From positions 2,604,001 through 2,668,000 of the forward strand of contig NZ_JAGPYQ010000001.1 of assembly GCF_018070025.1 (NCBI RefSeq): a stretch of DNA of 64,000 nucleotides. The letters are read 5' to 3'. Positions 42,749 through 51,975 of the stretch are shown in pieces. The position numbers and the translations under genes were made by a program. This stretch comes from Streptomyces liliiviolaceus. Lineage in GTDB: Bacteria > Actinomycetota > Actinomycetes > Streptomycetales > Streptomycetaceae. Position 1 is the stretch's first letter. Every line of letters begins with the position of its first letter. The notes beneath the pieces are model-generated. The model did no database searches, had not been told where the DNA came from, and was given only the letters and a program-made list of their open reading frames with translations.

Positions 42749-44200
42749 ATGCGCAAGACGCTCAGATGGCTGTTGTCCCTCGTGGTGCTCATAGGCACCG
42801 TGAGCACGGCCGGGGCGGCCACCGCCGCCCAGCCGGACGCCGCCACCGCAACCAACCTCGTCACGGACGGGTCGGCGGACATCAAGGACCGCCTCCTCGC
42901 GATACCGGGCATGAGCCTGATCGAGGAGAAGCCCTACACGGGCTACCGCTTCTTCGTCCTCAACTACACCCAGCCGGTCGACCACCGGCACCCGTCCAAG
43001 GGCACGTTCAAGCAGCGCATCACCGTGCTGCACAAGGACATCGCCCGTCCGACGGTCTTCTACACCGGCGGCTACAGCGTCTCCACGACGCCGAGCCGCC
43101 GCGAGCCGACCCAGATCGTGGACGGCAACCAGGTCTCGATGGAGTACCGCTACTTCACCCCGTCCCGGCCCGAGCCGGCCGACTGGTCGAAGCTCGACAT
43201 CTGGCAGGCGGCCAGCGACCAGCACCGCATCTTCAAGGCCCTCAAGCCGATCTACGACAAGAAGTGGGTCTCCACGGGCGGTTCGAAGGGCGGCATGACC
43301 GCCACCTACTTCGAGCGCTTCTACCCGCGTGACATGGACGGCGTCGTCGCGTACGTCGCCCCCAACGACGTGGTGAACAAGGAGGACTCGGCGTACGACC
43401 GGTTCTTCGCCAAGGTCGGCACCAAGGAGTGCCGCACCCGGCTGAACGCGGTGCAGCGCGAGGCGCTGGTGCGCCGGACCGCGCTGGAGAAGAAGTACAA
43501 GGACGTGGCCGCCGCCGAGGGCTACACCTTCAACACCATCGGCAGCCTGGACCGCGCGTACGAGGCGGTCGTCCTCGACTACGTGTGGGGCTTCTGGCAG
43601 TACAGCCTGCTCGCCGACTGCGACACGATCCCGGCGGACGCGAAGAACGCCACGGACGACGAGATCTGGACGTCGATCGACACGATCTCCGGCTTCTCGT
43701 TCTACACGGACCAGGGCCTGTCGCCCTACACGCCGTACTACTACCAGGCGGGCACGCAGCTCGGTGCGCCGACCATCGTCTTCCCGCACATCGAGAAGAA
43801 GTACATCCGCTACGGCTACCAGCCGCCGCGGAACTTCGTGCCGCGTGACATCAAGATGAAGTTCCAGCCCGGCGTCATGCGCGACGTCGACTCCTGGGTC
43901 AAGCACAACGCGAACCGGATGCTGTTCGTGTACGGGCAGAACGACCCGTGGGGCGCCGAGCCGTTCCGCCTCGGCAAGGGCGCGCGCGACTCGTACGTCT
44001 TCACGGCCCCGGGCCTGAACCACGGCGCCAACGTCGCCGGTCTCGTCGCCGACGAGAAGGCCCTCGCCACGGCCCGCATCCTGGAGTGGGCGGGCGTCGC
44101 CACGGCCGCGGTCCAGGCGGACCCGGAGAAGGCGAAGCCGCTGGCCAAGTGGGACTCGAAGCTGGACAAGCGCACGGTCGAGCGTCAGCTCCGTCCGTAG
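42749..44200 (+). CDS. Secreted peptidase family S37 (tripeptidyl aminopeptidase type)
   Basis: A 483-residue exported serine peptidase of family S37, like the prolyl tri/tetrapeptidyl aminopeptidase of Streptomyces mobaraensis. Signal peptide about residues 1-32; alpha/beta-hydrolase core with the nucleophile elbow GGSKGGM (Ser179), an acid in the FVYGQNDPWG region (Asp near 393) and a His in PGLNHGANV near 430. It removes N-terminal tri- or tetrapeptides from extracellular peptides. The ATG follows GGGGAGAA. It stands alone; the convergent lipoprotein gene ends 65 bases away. Confidence 0.92.
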   Translation: MRKTLRWLLSLVVLIGTVSTAGAATAAQPDAATATNLVTDGSADIKDRLLAIPGMSLIEEKPYTGYRFFVLNYTQPVDHRHPSKGTFKQRITVLHKDIARPTVFYTGGYSVSTTPSRREPTQIVDGNQVSMEYRYFTPSRPEPADWSKLDIWQAASDQHRIFKALKPIYDKKWVSTGGSKGGMTATYFERFYPRDMDGVVAYVAPNDVVNKEDSAYDRFFAKVGTKECRTRLNAVQREALVRRTALEKKYKDVAAAEGYTFNTIGSLDRAYEAVVLDYVWGFWQYSLLADCDTIPADAKNATDDEIWTSIDTISGFSFYTDQGLSPYTPYYYQAGTQLGAPTIVFPHIEKKYIRYGYQPPRNFVPRDIKMKFQPGVMRDVDSWVKHNANRMLFVYGQNDPWGAEPFRLGKGARDSYVFTAPGLNHGANVAGLVADEKALATARILEWAGVATAAVQADPEKAKPLAKWDSKLDKRTVERQLRP

Positions 44201-44264
44201 CGGTTCCGGTCACGCGTTCGGTGCCGCGCCCGTCCGTCGGGCCCTCGGGCCACAGAGCCCCGGG

Positions 44265-44987
44265 CTACAACGGGCGGGCGCAGCCCACCGGCTGCGGTCC
44301 GCCGAGCTGCACGTACAGCTCGGTGGACGCGGGGCAGTCGGAGCGCCGCACCACGGCCTCGGTCACCTGGTACTCGGGAGCCCTGCCGCCGCTCGGTCCA
44401 CCACTCGGGCCGGCGCACGCGGTCTCGCGGACCTCGCCCGCCCCCGCGCCGTAGACGCAGTCCCCGACGATCGTGCGGGGACCTCCGCCGCCGCCCGGGT
44501 CGCCGGGGTGCGGGGGCTCCAGATTGCGCATGCAGGCGTACCCCTGCGGGACCGCGCCGTCGCCGTCCTCGTCGGCGGAGGGCCGCTGCTCGCTGATGTG
44601 CAGCACGAAATCCGTGGTGGCGGGACAGGGCCGCCCCTCGCCCGCCCGGCCGTCGTGCCGGGCGATCACGCGCGCCGCCGCCCGCTCGCTGGTGCACGGC
44701 ACCTCGGTGAACGACTCGCGCCCGAAGGAACTGCACTCGTCGATCCCGAGGAACACCACCCCGTACCCCGAGGCCTGGGTCGGGACCGGAGCGGGAGTCG
44801 TCGGCCGCGCGTCACCGTCACCGTCGCCGTCGGCCCCCGACGGCTGTTGGCACCCCGCGAGGGCCGCCAGCACCAGCAACAGCAGCGCGCACACCAGCGG
44901 CGCGCACAGCATGGCCGCCGTCGCGTCGGCGGACCCCGCGTCGGCGGACCTCGCGCGGTGTGCGCCCGCGCCGCGTGCGTCGCGCAT
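44265..44987 (-). CDS. Putative lipoprotein of unknown function, Cys-rich
   Basis: A 240-residue protein with a long, charged cytoplasmic leader (residues 1-26), a hydrophobic stretch and a lipobox LAGC (Cys46), so it is probably membrane-anchored and exposed. The external part has about eight cysteines and a Gly/Pro-rich middle segment. No domain recognised. The ATG is preceded by GGGGGGAGG at a normal distance, which supports the unusually long leader. Confidence 0.72.
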   Translation of the reverse strand: MRDARGAGAHRARSADAGSADATAAMLCAPLVCALLLLVLAALAGCQQPSGADGDGDGDARPTTPAPVPTQASGYGVVFLGIDECSSFGRESFTEVPCTSERAAARVIARHDGRAGEGRPCPATTDFVLHISEQRPSADEDGDGAVPQGYACMRNLEPPHPGDPGGGGGPRTIVGDCVYGAGAGEVRETACAGPSGGPSGGRAPEYQVTEAVVRRSDCPASTELYVQLGGPQPVGCARPL

Positions 44988-45141
44988 GGCACCTCCCCCC
45001 GATCATCCCCAGCCCAGCGTGACCCGCCGGGGCGGGCCCCGCCAGGCGTACCGGACCCTTTGCGTCACTTGGGGATGCGGGAAGGGGCGCACGTCGTAGG
45101 CCCGGTACGCCAGGCCGCGGCGCGCGCCCCTGTGCGGGGGC

Positions 45142-46959
45142 TCAGTACGTCAGGCCGTGCCCCACGGGATACAGCACCACCGCCGGATCGTCCGCGCGCT
45201 GCACCGGCACCGGCAGCCTGCCGCGCGGACCGACCCGCCCGGCGAGCACCCGTACCGCGGCACGCAGCTCGACGTCCGTCCACGAGTACGACGCCAGGTA
45301 CGCCCTGACGTCCGGCAGTTGGGCCACGTCGTACGGGTTGCGGATGGCGAGCGCGACCACCGGGCGGCCGGTGGCGAGCAGTTGGTTCACCAGGGTGCGC
45401 TGAGCGGAGGCGGCGGTGACGTTGTACGTGCCCACCAGGACCGCGTCCACGTCCCCCGCCGCCGCGACGGCCTTCGCGATCGTCGCCGCCGAGGGTGCCG
45501 TGCCCGTGGACAGCACGGTCGGGGTGAAGCCCAGCTCGGTGAGGGCGTTCGCCAGGACGGTCGTGGGCGGGCCCGTGGTGCCGGACGGCGAGGCCGGGTC
45601 GGCGCCGACGACGAGCACCTTCGTGTGCGTACGCCGTGACAGCGGCAGCAGCCCGCCGGAGTTGACGAGCAGCGTCGTCGTCCGCTCGGCGACACGGTCG
45701 GCGGCCTTGAGATGGGAGGGAATCCCGACCGTTCGATCGACCCCCCGCCCCGTGACGTACGGATCCTTCAGCAGCCCCAGCTTCGCCTTCAGCCGCAGCA
45801 CGCGCAGGATCGATTCGTCGAGGCGGGCCTCCGTCAGCTCGCCGCCGCGCACGGCCTGGAGGACCGCGTTCCAGGCGATGTCCAGCTTCGGCGGGTTGAG
45901 GAGCTGGTCGACACCGGCCTTCAGGGCCAGTACGGGCACACGGTCGTCGCCGTACTTCGTGCGGACGCCCTCCATGCCGAGCGAGTCCGTCACCACGACC
46001 CCGTCGTAGCCGAGCCTCTCGCGCAGGATGCCCGTGAGGATCGGGTGCGAGAGGGTGGCCGGGTCGCCGGCCGGGTCGAGCGCCGGGACCATGATGTGCG
46101 CGGTCATGATCGAGTCGATGCCGGCGGCGATCGCGGCCTTGAACGGCGGCGCGTCCAGCTCGGCCCACTGCGCCTCGGTGTGCTCGATGACCGGGAAGCC
46201 GTAGTGGCTGTCGGTCTCGGTGTCGCCGTGCCCCGGGAAGTGCTTGGAGGTGGCCGCGACCCCGGCGCCCTGGTAGCCCTTCACCTGCGCGGCGACCAGG
46301 CCCGCCACGGCCTGGGGGTCGGCGCCGAAGGAGCGTACGCCGATGACCGGGTTGGCCGGGTTCACGTTCACATCGGCGACCGGGGCGTAGTCCTGGAGGA
46401 TGCCCATCGCGCGCAGCTCGGCGCCGCCGACGCGGCCGGCGGTACGGGCGTCCGTGCGCGAACCGCCCGCGCCCAGGGCCATCGCGCCCGGGAAGAGCGT
46501 CGCGGGCGTGCCCACCCGTGCCACTATCCCGTGCTCCTGGTCGGTGGAGATGAGCACGGGGAGGCCGCGGGGCTGCTCCAGGGAGGCCTTCTGGATGCCG
46601 TTGCTCAGGTCCGCGATCTGGTGCGGTTCCCGGGTGTTGTGCGCCCACCCGAAGTAGATGATCCCGCCGACCCGGTACTTCGCGATCAGCTCGGCGGCCG
46701 TCCGTACGCCGATCTCCGCGAGGTTGGCGTCGATGTCGGCCTGGTCGGGCGCGGTCGCCGAGTGCCCGTACACCCGCATCACGAAGAGCTGCCCGACCTT
46801 CTCTTCGAGCGTCATACGGGAGATGAGGCCCCGGAGCCGCTTGTCCTCGCGGTTCTTGTCCTCGTGCTTCGCGGTGCCGGCGAGTGCGGGGGCGGCGCCG
46901 GCGACGGCCGCGGCCGCACCGGCGGTGGCCGCGAGCAGCGTACGTCTGGAGGTGTGCAC
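45142..46959 (-). CDS. Secreted glycoside hydrolase family 3 (beta-N-acetylhexosaminidase type)
   Basis: A 605-residue exported enzyme with a twin-arginine signal (SRRTLLAATAG, residues 4-14). The (beta/alpha)8 domain (about 45-385) contains KHFPGHGDTETDSH near residue 240, the His-Asp acid/base loop peculiar to NagZ-type members, and the nucleophile Asp325 in VVVTDSLGM. A C-terminal alpha/beta domain (400-605) follows. It removes N-acetylglucosamine from muropeptides or chitin fragments. The GTG is set by AAGGAG five bases upstream; earlier in-frame codons lie in the leader. Confidence 0.92.
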   Translation of the reverse strand: MHTSRRTLLAATAGAAAAVAGAAPALAGTAKHEDKNREDKRLRGLISRMTLEEKVGQLFVMRVYGHSATAPDQADIDANLAEIGVRTAAELIAKYRVGGIIYFGWAHNTREPHQIADLSNGIQKASLEQPRGLPVLISTDQEHGIVARVGTPATLFPGAMALGAGGSRTDARTAGRVGGAELRAMGILQDYAPVADVNVNPANPVIGVRSFGADPQAVAGLVAAQVKGYQGAGVAATSKHFPGHGDTETDSHYGFPVIEHTEAQWAELDAPPFKAAIAAGIDSIMTAHIMVPALDPAGDPATLSHPILTGILRERLGYDGVVVTDSLGMEGVRTKYGDDRVPVLALKAGVDQLLNPPKLDIAWNAVLQAVRGGELTEARLDESILRVLRLKAKLGLLKDPYVTGRGVDRTVGIPSHLKAADRVAERTTTLLVNSGGLLPLSRRTHTKVLVVGADPASPSGTTGPPTTVLANALTELGFTPTVLSTGTAPSAATIAKAVAAAGDVDAVLVGTYNVTAASAQRTLVNQLLATGRPVVALAIRNPYDVAQLPDVRAYLASYSWTDVELRAAVRVLAGRVGPRGRLPVPVQRADDPAVVLYPVGHGLTY

Positions 46960-47439
46960 GTGCGCTCCTTCCGGAGAGGGCCCGGGGGACCCGTGGAGGG
47001 GCGAGCTGAACGAATCCTCGGGGATCCTTGAAGAAAACTGCCAAGGAGTCACGGATATCCGGGAAATTTCTGCCAGTCAAGAGTGCGGGCGGACGGCGCG
47101 GCGGGGTGGCGCCGTGGGGGATGCCGGGGGAGGGGCCGCCACCGGCGCTGTTGGAGGGGGGCGCGCCGGTGACGGCGTGCTGCCGGCCGCAGGCGGCGGA
47201 GAGGGTGGTCAGCATTCGCAGCCAGCAGCGAGGCCGACACCGCACTGCGGAGACTCATCCGACAGCATGCGAATTGGACGAGGGCTGGCGGGGATGGGTT
47301 CCCCGGAATCCCCGAATTCCGGCAAGTCGGTACGAGGGTGGACGCGAGTGCGCTGCGGGGACCGAAGGGGCACGCTTTCGGGCCGCGCCGGCGCGTGGGC
47401 GCCCGCCGAACGGTGCCACCGCCCGCGCCCGGGTGGAGG
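46960..47439. other. Long leader and upstream region of the GH3 gene, no gene seen
   Basis: 480 bases without a credible coding region. Near the GH3 gene lies a candidate promoter (47052-47080). Further out is unremarkable GC-rich sequence; open frames here lack codon bias and start sites. Confidence 0.5.
47052..47080 (-). promoter_or_regulatory. Candidate promoter of the GH3 gene
   Basis: On the minus strand TTGACT (47075-47080) and TATCCG (47052-47057) are separated by 17 bases, a reasonable match to the vegetative sigma consensus at -35 and weak at -10. It lies about 90 bases upstream of the GH3 start. Confidence 0.35.
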
Positions 47440-47800
47440 CGATCGGCGCAGTTCCCCGCGCCCCTGAAGATCAAAGACTGCGCCGTTCCCCGCGCCCCTA
47501 AAGATCAAAAGATTGCGCCGTTCCCCGCGCCCCTATGGGGGGGCGGGGCGCCGCTGTCGTCTTCAGGGGCGCGGGGAACGGCGCGAGCAACCACGACGGG
47601 CCCCTTAAGGGGCGCGGGGAACTGCGCGACCGGCCACAGCGGACCCGCACCCGACGACGGGCCTTTCAAGGGGCGCGGGGAACTGCGCGACCGGCCACAG
47701 CGGACCCGCACCTGGCGACGGGCCTTTCAAGGGGCGCGGGGAACTGCGCGATCAGCCACAGCGGACCCGCACCCGACGACGGGCCCTTCAGGGGGCGTGG
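47440..47800. repeat. Family A cluster 4: seven cores including a 61-bp tandem array
   Basis: Three cores in one orientation (near 47446, 47479 and 47516, spaced 33-37 bases, two separated by AAAGATCAAA-like linkers) face four inverted cores (47565, 47608, 47669, 47730). The last three sit at an exact 61-base period, with each unit carrying CGACCGGCCACAGCGGACCC. The array borders the 3' end of the sugar isomerase gene (stop at 47846). The perfect period implies recent duplication. Confidence 0.88.
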
Positions 47801-47845
47801 GCCCGCGCCCAGCCGGCGGCTCGGGGCAAGGCCGCGCTTCGCGCG

Positions 47846-48646
47846 CTACGCCGCGTCGTTCAGCAGCCGGGCCAGATACTCCCGCCCGCCCCCCAACAAC
47901 CCCTCCAGCGGCGCAGCCGACTCGTACCACCGCTTCTCGTACTCCCAGCACAACCACCCGTCCCACCCCTCCCGGGACAGCAGATCCACACACTCCGTGA
48001 GCGGCAGCACCCCCGCCCCGAGCGCCAGCGGAGTCGTGTCGTCCACGGACGCGATGTCCTTGACCTGGACATAGCCGAGGAACGGCGACAGCGCCGCATA
48101 GCTCGCCGAGGGCTGCTCCCCGCCGAGCCACGTGTGCATGACGTCCCAGAGCGCCCCCGCCTGCCGGTGCCCGACGGGCCCGAGGACGCGGATCGCGTCG
48201 GCGCCGGTGCGGTGCGAGTCATGGGTCTCCAGCAGGATCCGTACGCCGAGGTCGGCCGCGTACTCGGCCGCCGTGCCGAGCCGCCGGGCGGCCGTCGCGT
48301 CGGCCTCCTCGGGCGTCTGCTCGGAGCCGCCGCCGGGGAAGACCCGGATGAAGGGCGCCCCCAAGTCCCGCGCCAGCTCCAGGAGTTCGCGGATCTCGGC
48401 GAGCACGGGCTCGTCGTCGCCCGGCGCGGCCACCCGCACGTACCCGGCCAGGCCCAGGATCTCGACGCCCGCCGTCTTGAACTCGGCGGCCACGTCGGCC
48501 CGTGCGGTGAGGTCGAGACCGGTGTGCACGGGCTCCTCGGGATGCGTACGCAACTCGACGCCGTGATAGCCGTGGGTGGCGGCGAGCCGCACCACGTCGC
48601 TGATCGGGAGTCCGGGTACACCGAGGGTGGAGAAGGCCAGTTTCAC
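47846..48646 (-). CDS. Sugar phosphate isomerase/epimerase family protein
   Basis: A 266-residue TIM-barrel protein of the AP endonuclease 2 / xylose isomerase-like family. Metal-binding positions appear as Glu in LLETHDSHRTG near residue 140, Asp/His in LWDVMHTW near 168, and Glu in CWEYEKRWY near 235. Substrate unknown. It starts with GTG after AAGGTG. It is unlinked to the similar protein at 55746-56615, although both could act on related sugar derivatives. Confidence 0.85.
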   Translation of the reverse strand: MKLAFSTLGVPGLPISDVVRLAATHGYHGVELRTHPEEPVHTGLDLTARADVAAEFKTAGVEILGLAGYVRVAAPGDDEPVLAEIRELLELARDLGAPFIRVFPGGGSEQTPEEADATAARRLGTAAEYAADLGVRILLETHDSHRTGADAIRVLGPVGHRQAGALWDVMHTWLGGEQPSASYAALSPFLGYVQVKDIASVDDTTPLALGAGVLPLTECVDLLSREGWDGWLCWEYEKRWYESAAPLEGLLGGGREYLARLLNDAA

Positions 48647-48836
48647 GAAATCGCACCTTCGCTGTCGATCGGGTCGGGCGAGTCAGGACCACGGGCGCGG
48701 GCCCGTCCGCGGAGCCGTCCGCGGGCCGTTGTGGCCAGGAAGCCGGTGAGCCGGGAGGCCAGGAGCCCCGGCTGCCCCCGGGTCCGCGCACCACGAAACG
48801 GACCCTACCCGCCGCTCGCGTTCTCTCACTTCCGCG

Positions 48837-49775
48837 TCACTCCTGTGTTCCGAGCAGGTCCAGCCGCCAGTCCTGGCCGACGAGATCGGCGCCGAAGGAG
48901 CGGTGCGGCTTCTCGTCGACGAGGACGAAACCGTGCCGCTGGTAGATGCGGCGGGCGGAGGACAGGATGTCGTTCGTCCACAGGACCATCTCCCGGTAGC
49001 CGACCCCCCGGGCGAAGTCGACGCACGCGCCGACCAGCCGGTCGCCGATGCCGAGGCCGCGCGCGTCCGGCTCGACGAGCAGCAGGCGCAGCCGGGCGGC
49101 GCCGGGCGCCTCGTCCCGTACGCACATCACGCTGCCCACCTGGCGGCCGTCCAGCTCCGCGATCCACACCCGCTCCAGGATCGGGTCGTGGTCCTCGGCG
49201 AAGTCGGCGACGATCCGGGCGACCAGCCCTTCGTAGTCCGTGTTCCAGCCGTACTCGGCGGTGTAGAGCGCCGCGTTGCGCTGCACGATCCAGCCGAGGT
49301 CGCCGGGGCGGGGCTCGCGCAGCAGGACGTCCTCGCGGCGCGGGGGCCGGCGCCCGGCGTCGGAGAGGATCTCGCGGATGTCCCGCATCGCCTCGGCGAG
49401 CCGGGTCCGGTCCCCGGGTGGCACGCTCGACAGCAGCGTGCCGACCGATTCCCGCGAGCGCTCGTCCAGCAGGTCGGCGGTCCCCCTCCCGCGGGCCGTG
49501 AGCGAGACGCGGCGACGCCGGGTGTCCTTCTCCGAAGGGGCCCGCTCGATCAGTCCGTCCTTCTCGAACTTCGCCAGCAGCCTGCTCAAGTAGCCGGAGT
49601 CCAGGGAGAGTTCGGTACGGAGGTCGGCGGTGTCCGTACGGGGGGAGTGGGCGAGCTCGTACAGCACGCGGGACTCCGTGAGCGTGTACGGCGCGTGGAG
49701 CTGGCGGCTGTAGTCCAGTGCCCCGATGAGGTTGGTGTAGAAGCGGTTGAAGGCGCGGATTTCCTGAACGGTCAT
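48837..49775 (-). CDS. MarR regulator fused to a GNAT acetyltransferase
   Basis: A 312-residue two-domain protein. Residues 1-140 form a winged-helix MarR domain (LSLDSGYLSRLLAKFEKDGLIER, recognition helix near 62-75). Residues 152-305 form a GNAT domain with the acetyl-CoA loop VEPDARGLGIGDRLV near 235. Such fusions are common in actinobacteria; the acetylated substrate is unknown. The ATG giving MTVQEIRAF is chosen; a GTG four codons earlier lacks a ribosome site. Confidence 0.88.
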   Translation of the reverse strand: MTVQEIRAFNRFYTNLIGALDYSRQLHAPYTLTESRVLYELAHSPRTDTADLRTELSLDSGYLSRLLAKFEKDGLIERAPSEKDTRRRRVSLTARGRGTADLLDERSRESVGTLLSSVPPGDRTRLAEAMRDIREILSDAGRRPPRREDVLLREPRPGDLGWIVQRNAALYTAEYGWNTDYEGLVARIVADFAEDHDPILERVWIAELDGRQVGSVMCVRDEAPGAARLRLLLVEPDARGLGIGDRLVGACVDFARGVGYREMVLWTNDILSSARRIYQRHGFVLVDEKPHRSFGADLVGQDWRLDLLGTQE

Positions 49776-49919
49776 GGCACGTGACACCTGTCTCGCAGTG
49801 ACGATGGGGAGAGATTGCTGACTCAGTCAGAGGTTTAGTGAGAGGTTACGCCTTCCGGTGGCGGTTTTCGACACGGCCTTCGCCGGTTTCCGGCATCGCG
49901 GCCCGGATAGCCTTCCGAA

Positions 49920-51449
49920 GTGCTCCAGTACGACGATCTGACGCCGCCGGAACGTGCCGTCTGGGATGCCTTTCCCGAGGGCCGGCTCGTGGACCTGCGC
50001 AGCGGGGACCCCGAGGAGGACGACGCCGTCGGCGGGCCGGCGTGGGGCGCCGGGCGCACGGTCAGGGCCGAGGTCCTGGCCGCCCTGCTGCTCGGGGCGA
50101 ACGCTGCCCGGCCGGGAGCCGTCGCGGCCCTGAACCTCACCGGCGCGCGGATCGTCGGCCGCCTCGACCTCGCGGGCGGCGACATCGCCCACACGGTCCA
50201 CCTCGCCTCCTGCCGGCTGGAGGAGACCGTGAACCTGCGCGGCAGCGCCACCCGGACGATCCGGATCACGAACTGCCGGGTGCTGGGCATCGAAGCGCAG
50301 ATGGTCCGGATCGAAGGCCGCCTCGAACTGAGCCGAACGACCCTGCGGGGCGGGCGGCTCGCCCTCACCAACGCCCACGTCTCCGGGGAACTGGACCTGA
50401 ACGGGGCGACGCTGGAGGCCGACGGCAAGTGGGCCCTGTTCGCCGGCGGGCTCGTCGCAGAGGGCGCGGTCTTCTGCAGCCAGGGCTTCACCGCCAGGGG
50501 AGGGCTGCGGCTGCTGGGGGCCCAGTTGTCCGGCGGCCTGTTCCTGGGCGGAGCGCGGCTGGCGAACCCGGCGGGTGAGGCGCTGCTCGCCGACACCGCC
50601 ACCGTGTCGACGCTGGAGCTGACCGACGGGTTCGCCGCCACCGCCGCCGTCCGGTTGCGCGGGGCGCACATCACCAACCGGCTGTCGCTGCGGGGCGCCG
50701 CCCTCGGCGAGCCGGGCGCCGCCCTGGACCTCGCCCGCGTCCAGGTCGCCGAACTCGACCTCACGCCCGCGCTCGCCCCGCCCGGCGGCATCGATCTGCG
50801 CAGCGCCCGCGTCGAGGTCCTGCGCGACAACGAGACCGGCCGGACCGCGCGCGTGCGGCTGGAAGGCCTCGTCTACACCTCCCTGCACGCGGACGACGCG
50901 CCGCCGGCGGTTCTCGGCGTGCGCGGCGTGCGTGGCGAACCCGGCGTACGCGGCGGGGCGGCTTGCCGGGTCGCGTGGATACGCCGGTCACCCGGCTACA
51001 GCCCGCAGCCGTACGAGCAACTGGCCGGCTGGTACCGCCTCATCGGCCATGACGACGACGCCCGCCTCGTCCTGCTGGAGAAGCAGCGGCACCGGCGTGG
51101 CACCCTGCACCCCGTCGCCCGGATCTGGGGCCGCGTCTTCGACGCCACCGTCGGCTACGGCTACCGCCCCTGGCGGGCGGGCGGCTGGCTGATCCTGCTG
51201 TCGCTGATCGGGACGCTGGTCTTCGAGGCGCACACCCCCACGGCGAACAAGAAGGGCGAGGGGCCGCCGTTCAGTGCCGTGGCCTACACGCTGGACCTGC
51301 TGATCCCGATCGGCGGCTTCGGCCAGCGCGGGGCGTGGCACTGGACCGATCCCGCCGTCATGGGCCTGTCGTACGCCCTGATCGCGGCGGGCTGGCTGCT
51401 GACGACGGCGGTGGTGGCGGGCGTCACGCGCTCCCTGAACAAAACTTGA
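49920..51449 (+). CDS. Beta-solenoid-like protein with C-terminal membrane helices
   Basis: A 509-residue protein. Residues 65-300 show a repeating pattern of about 20 residues resembling pentapeptide-repeat or bactofilin-type solenoids (NLTGARIVGRLDLAGGDI, TLRGGRLALTNAHVSGELDL, RLRGAHITNRLSLRGAAL). A globular segment follows (PYEQLAGWYRLIGHDDDARLVLLEKQRHRR), then two or three membrane helices (about 425-500). No named function. It may be a membrane-anchored scaffold facing the cytoplasm. It starts with GTG and has a short upstream region shared with the divergent MarR-GNAT gene. Confidence 0.78.
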   Translation: MLQYDDLTPPERAVWDAFPEGRLVDLRSGDPEEDDAVGGPAWGAGRTVRAEVLAALLLGANAARPGAVAALNLTGARIVGRLDLAGGDIAHTVHLASCRLEETVNLRGSATRTIRITNCRVLGIEAQMVRIEGRLELSRTTLRGGRLALTNAHVSGELDLNGATLEADGKWALFAGGLVAEGAVFCSQGFTARGGLRLLGAQLSGGLFLGGARLANPAGEALLADTATVSTLELTDGFAATAAVRLRGAHITNRLSLRGAALGEPGAALDLARVQVAELDLTPALAPPGGIDLRSARVEVLRDNETGRTARVRLEGLVYTSLHADDAPPAVLGVRGVRGEPGVRGGAACRVAWIRRSPGYSPQPYEQLAGWYRLIGHDDDARLVLLEKQRHRRGTLHPVARIWGRVFDATVGYGYRPWRAGGWLILLSLIGTLVFEAHTPTANKKGEGPPFSAVAYTLDLLIPIGGFGQRGAWHWTDPAVMGLSYALIAAGWLLTTAVVAGVTRSLNKT

Positions 51450-51975
51450 CCGAGCGACTCCGCGCGCCCCTGGCGACGAGCGCCTCCGCCCGGCTTCCGG
51501 CCCGCGGGTCCGTGGTGGCTGGCCGCGCAGTTCCCCGCGCCCCTAGGGGCTGGGTGCCTCGGGTCGGAGTTCAGCCTGCGGGTCCGTGGTGGCTGGCCGC
51601 GCAGTTCCCCGCGCCCCTGGGGGGTGGGTGCCTTGGGTCGGAGTTCGGCCTGCGGGTGCGTGGTGGCTGGCCGCGCAGTTTCCCGCGCCCCTGACGGGGC
51701 CGCGGCATCGCGCGCACGCCTGACTACACGCGACCCGCAGCCGGCGAACCGGCCGCACCCCCACCCACCCAGGGGCGCGGGGAACTGCGCGCTCAGCCAC
51801 GCACGGCCCGCAGTCGACGAACTGGGCCGAGGGAAGCGGCGCAGTCGGCCGCCCACGACCCGCAGTCGTCGAACCGGCGGCACCCCCCACCCACCCAGGG
51901 GCGCGGGGAACTGCGCAACACCCCCCACCGGCCCTCAGCCGAAAAACAACCCCCCAACCCCCAAACCCCCAACCC
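51450..51975. repeat. Family A cluster 5: five cores including a 74-bp tandem array
   Basis: A convergent intergenic region of 526 bases with no gene. Three same-orientation cores near 51525, 51598 and 51672 lie in units of exactly 74 bases (CGTGGTGGCTGGCCGCGCAG begins at 51511, 51585 and 51659). Two inverted cores (about 51771-51792 and 51897-51916) are on the other side, each next to CCACCCACCCAGGGGCG. Between units are GGGTGCCTTGGGTCGGAGTT-like linkers. The mirror arrangement faces the two convergent gene ends. Confidence 0.88.

Noticed and set aside
47052..47080. A small RNA gene upstream of the GH3 gene
   Set aside because: A possible promoter is seen, but there is no terminator between it and the GH3 start, so it is better read as the GH3 promoter.
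47608..47793. CRISPR array suggested by regular repeats
   Set aside because: The period is due to whole-unit duplication without unique spacers, and no cas genes are present. The same applies to the 74-bp array.
48837..49775. MarR-GNAT fusion as a novel architecture
   Set aside because: Such fusions are widespread in actinobacteria, so it is listed only as a feature.
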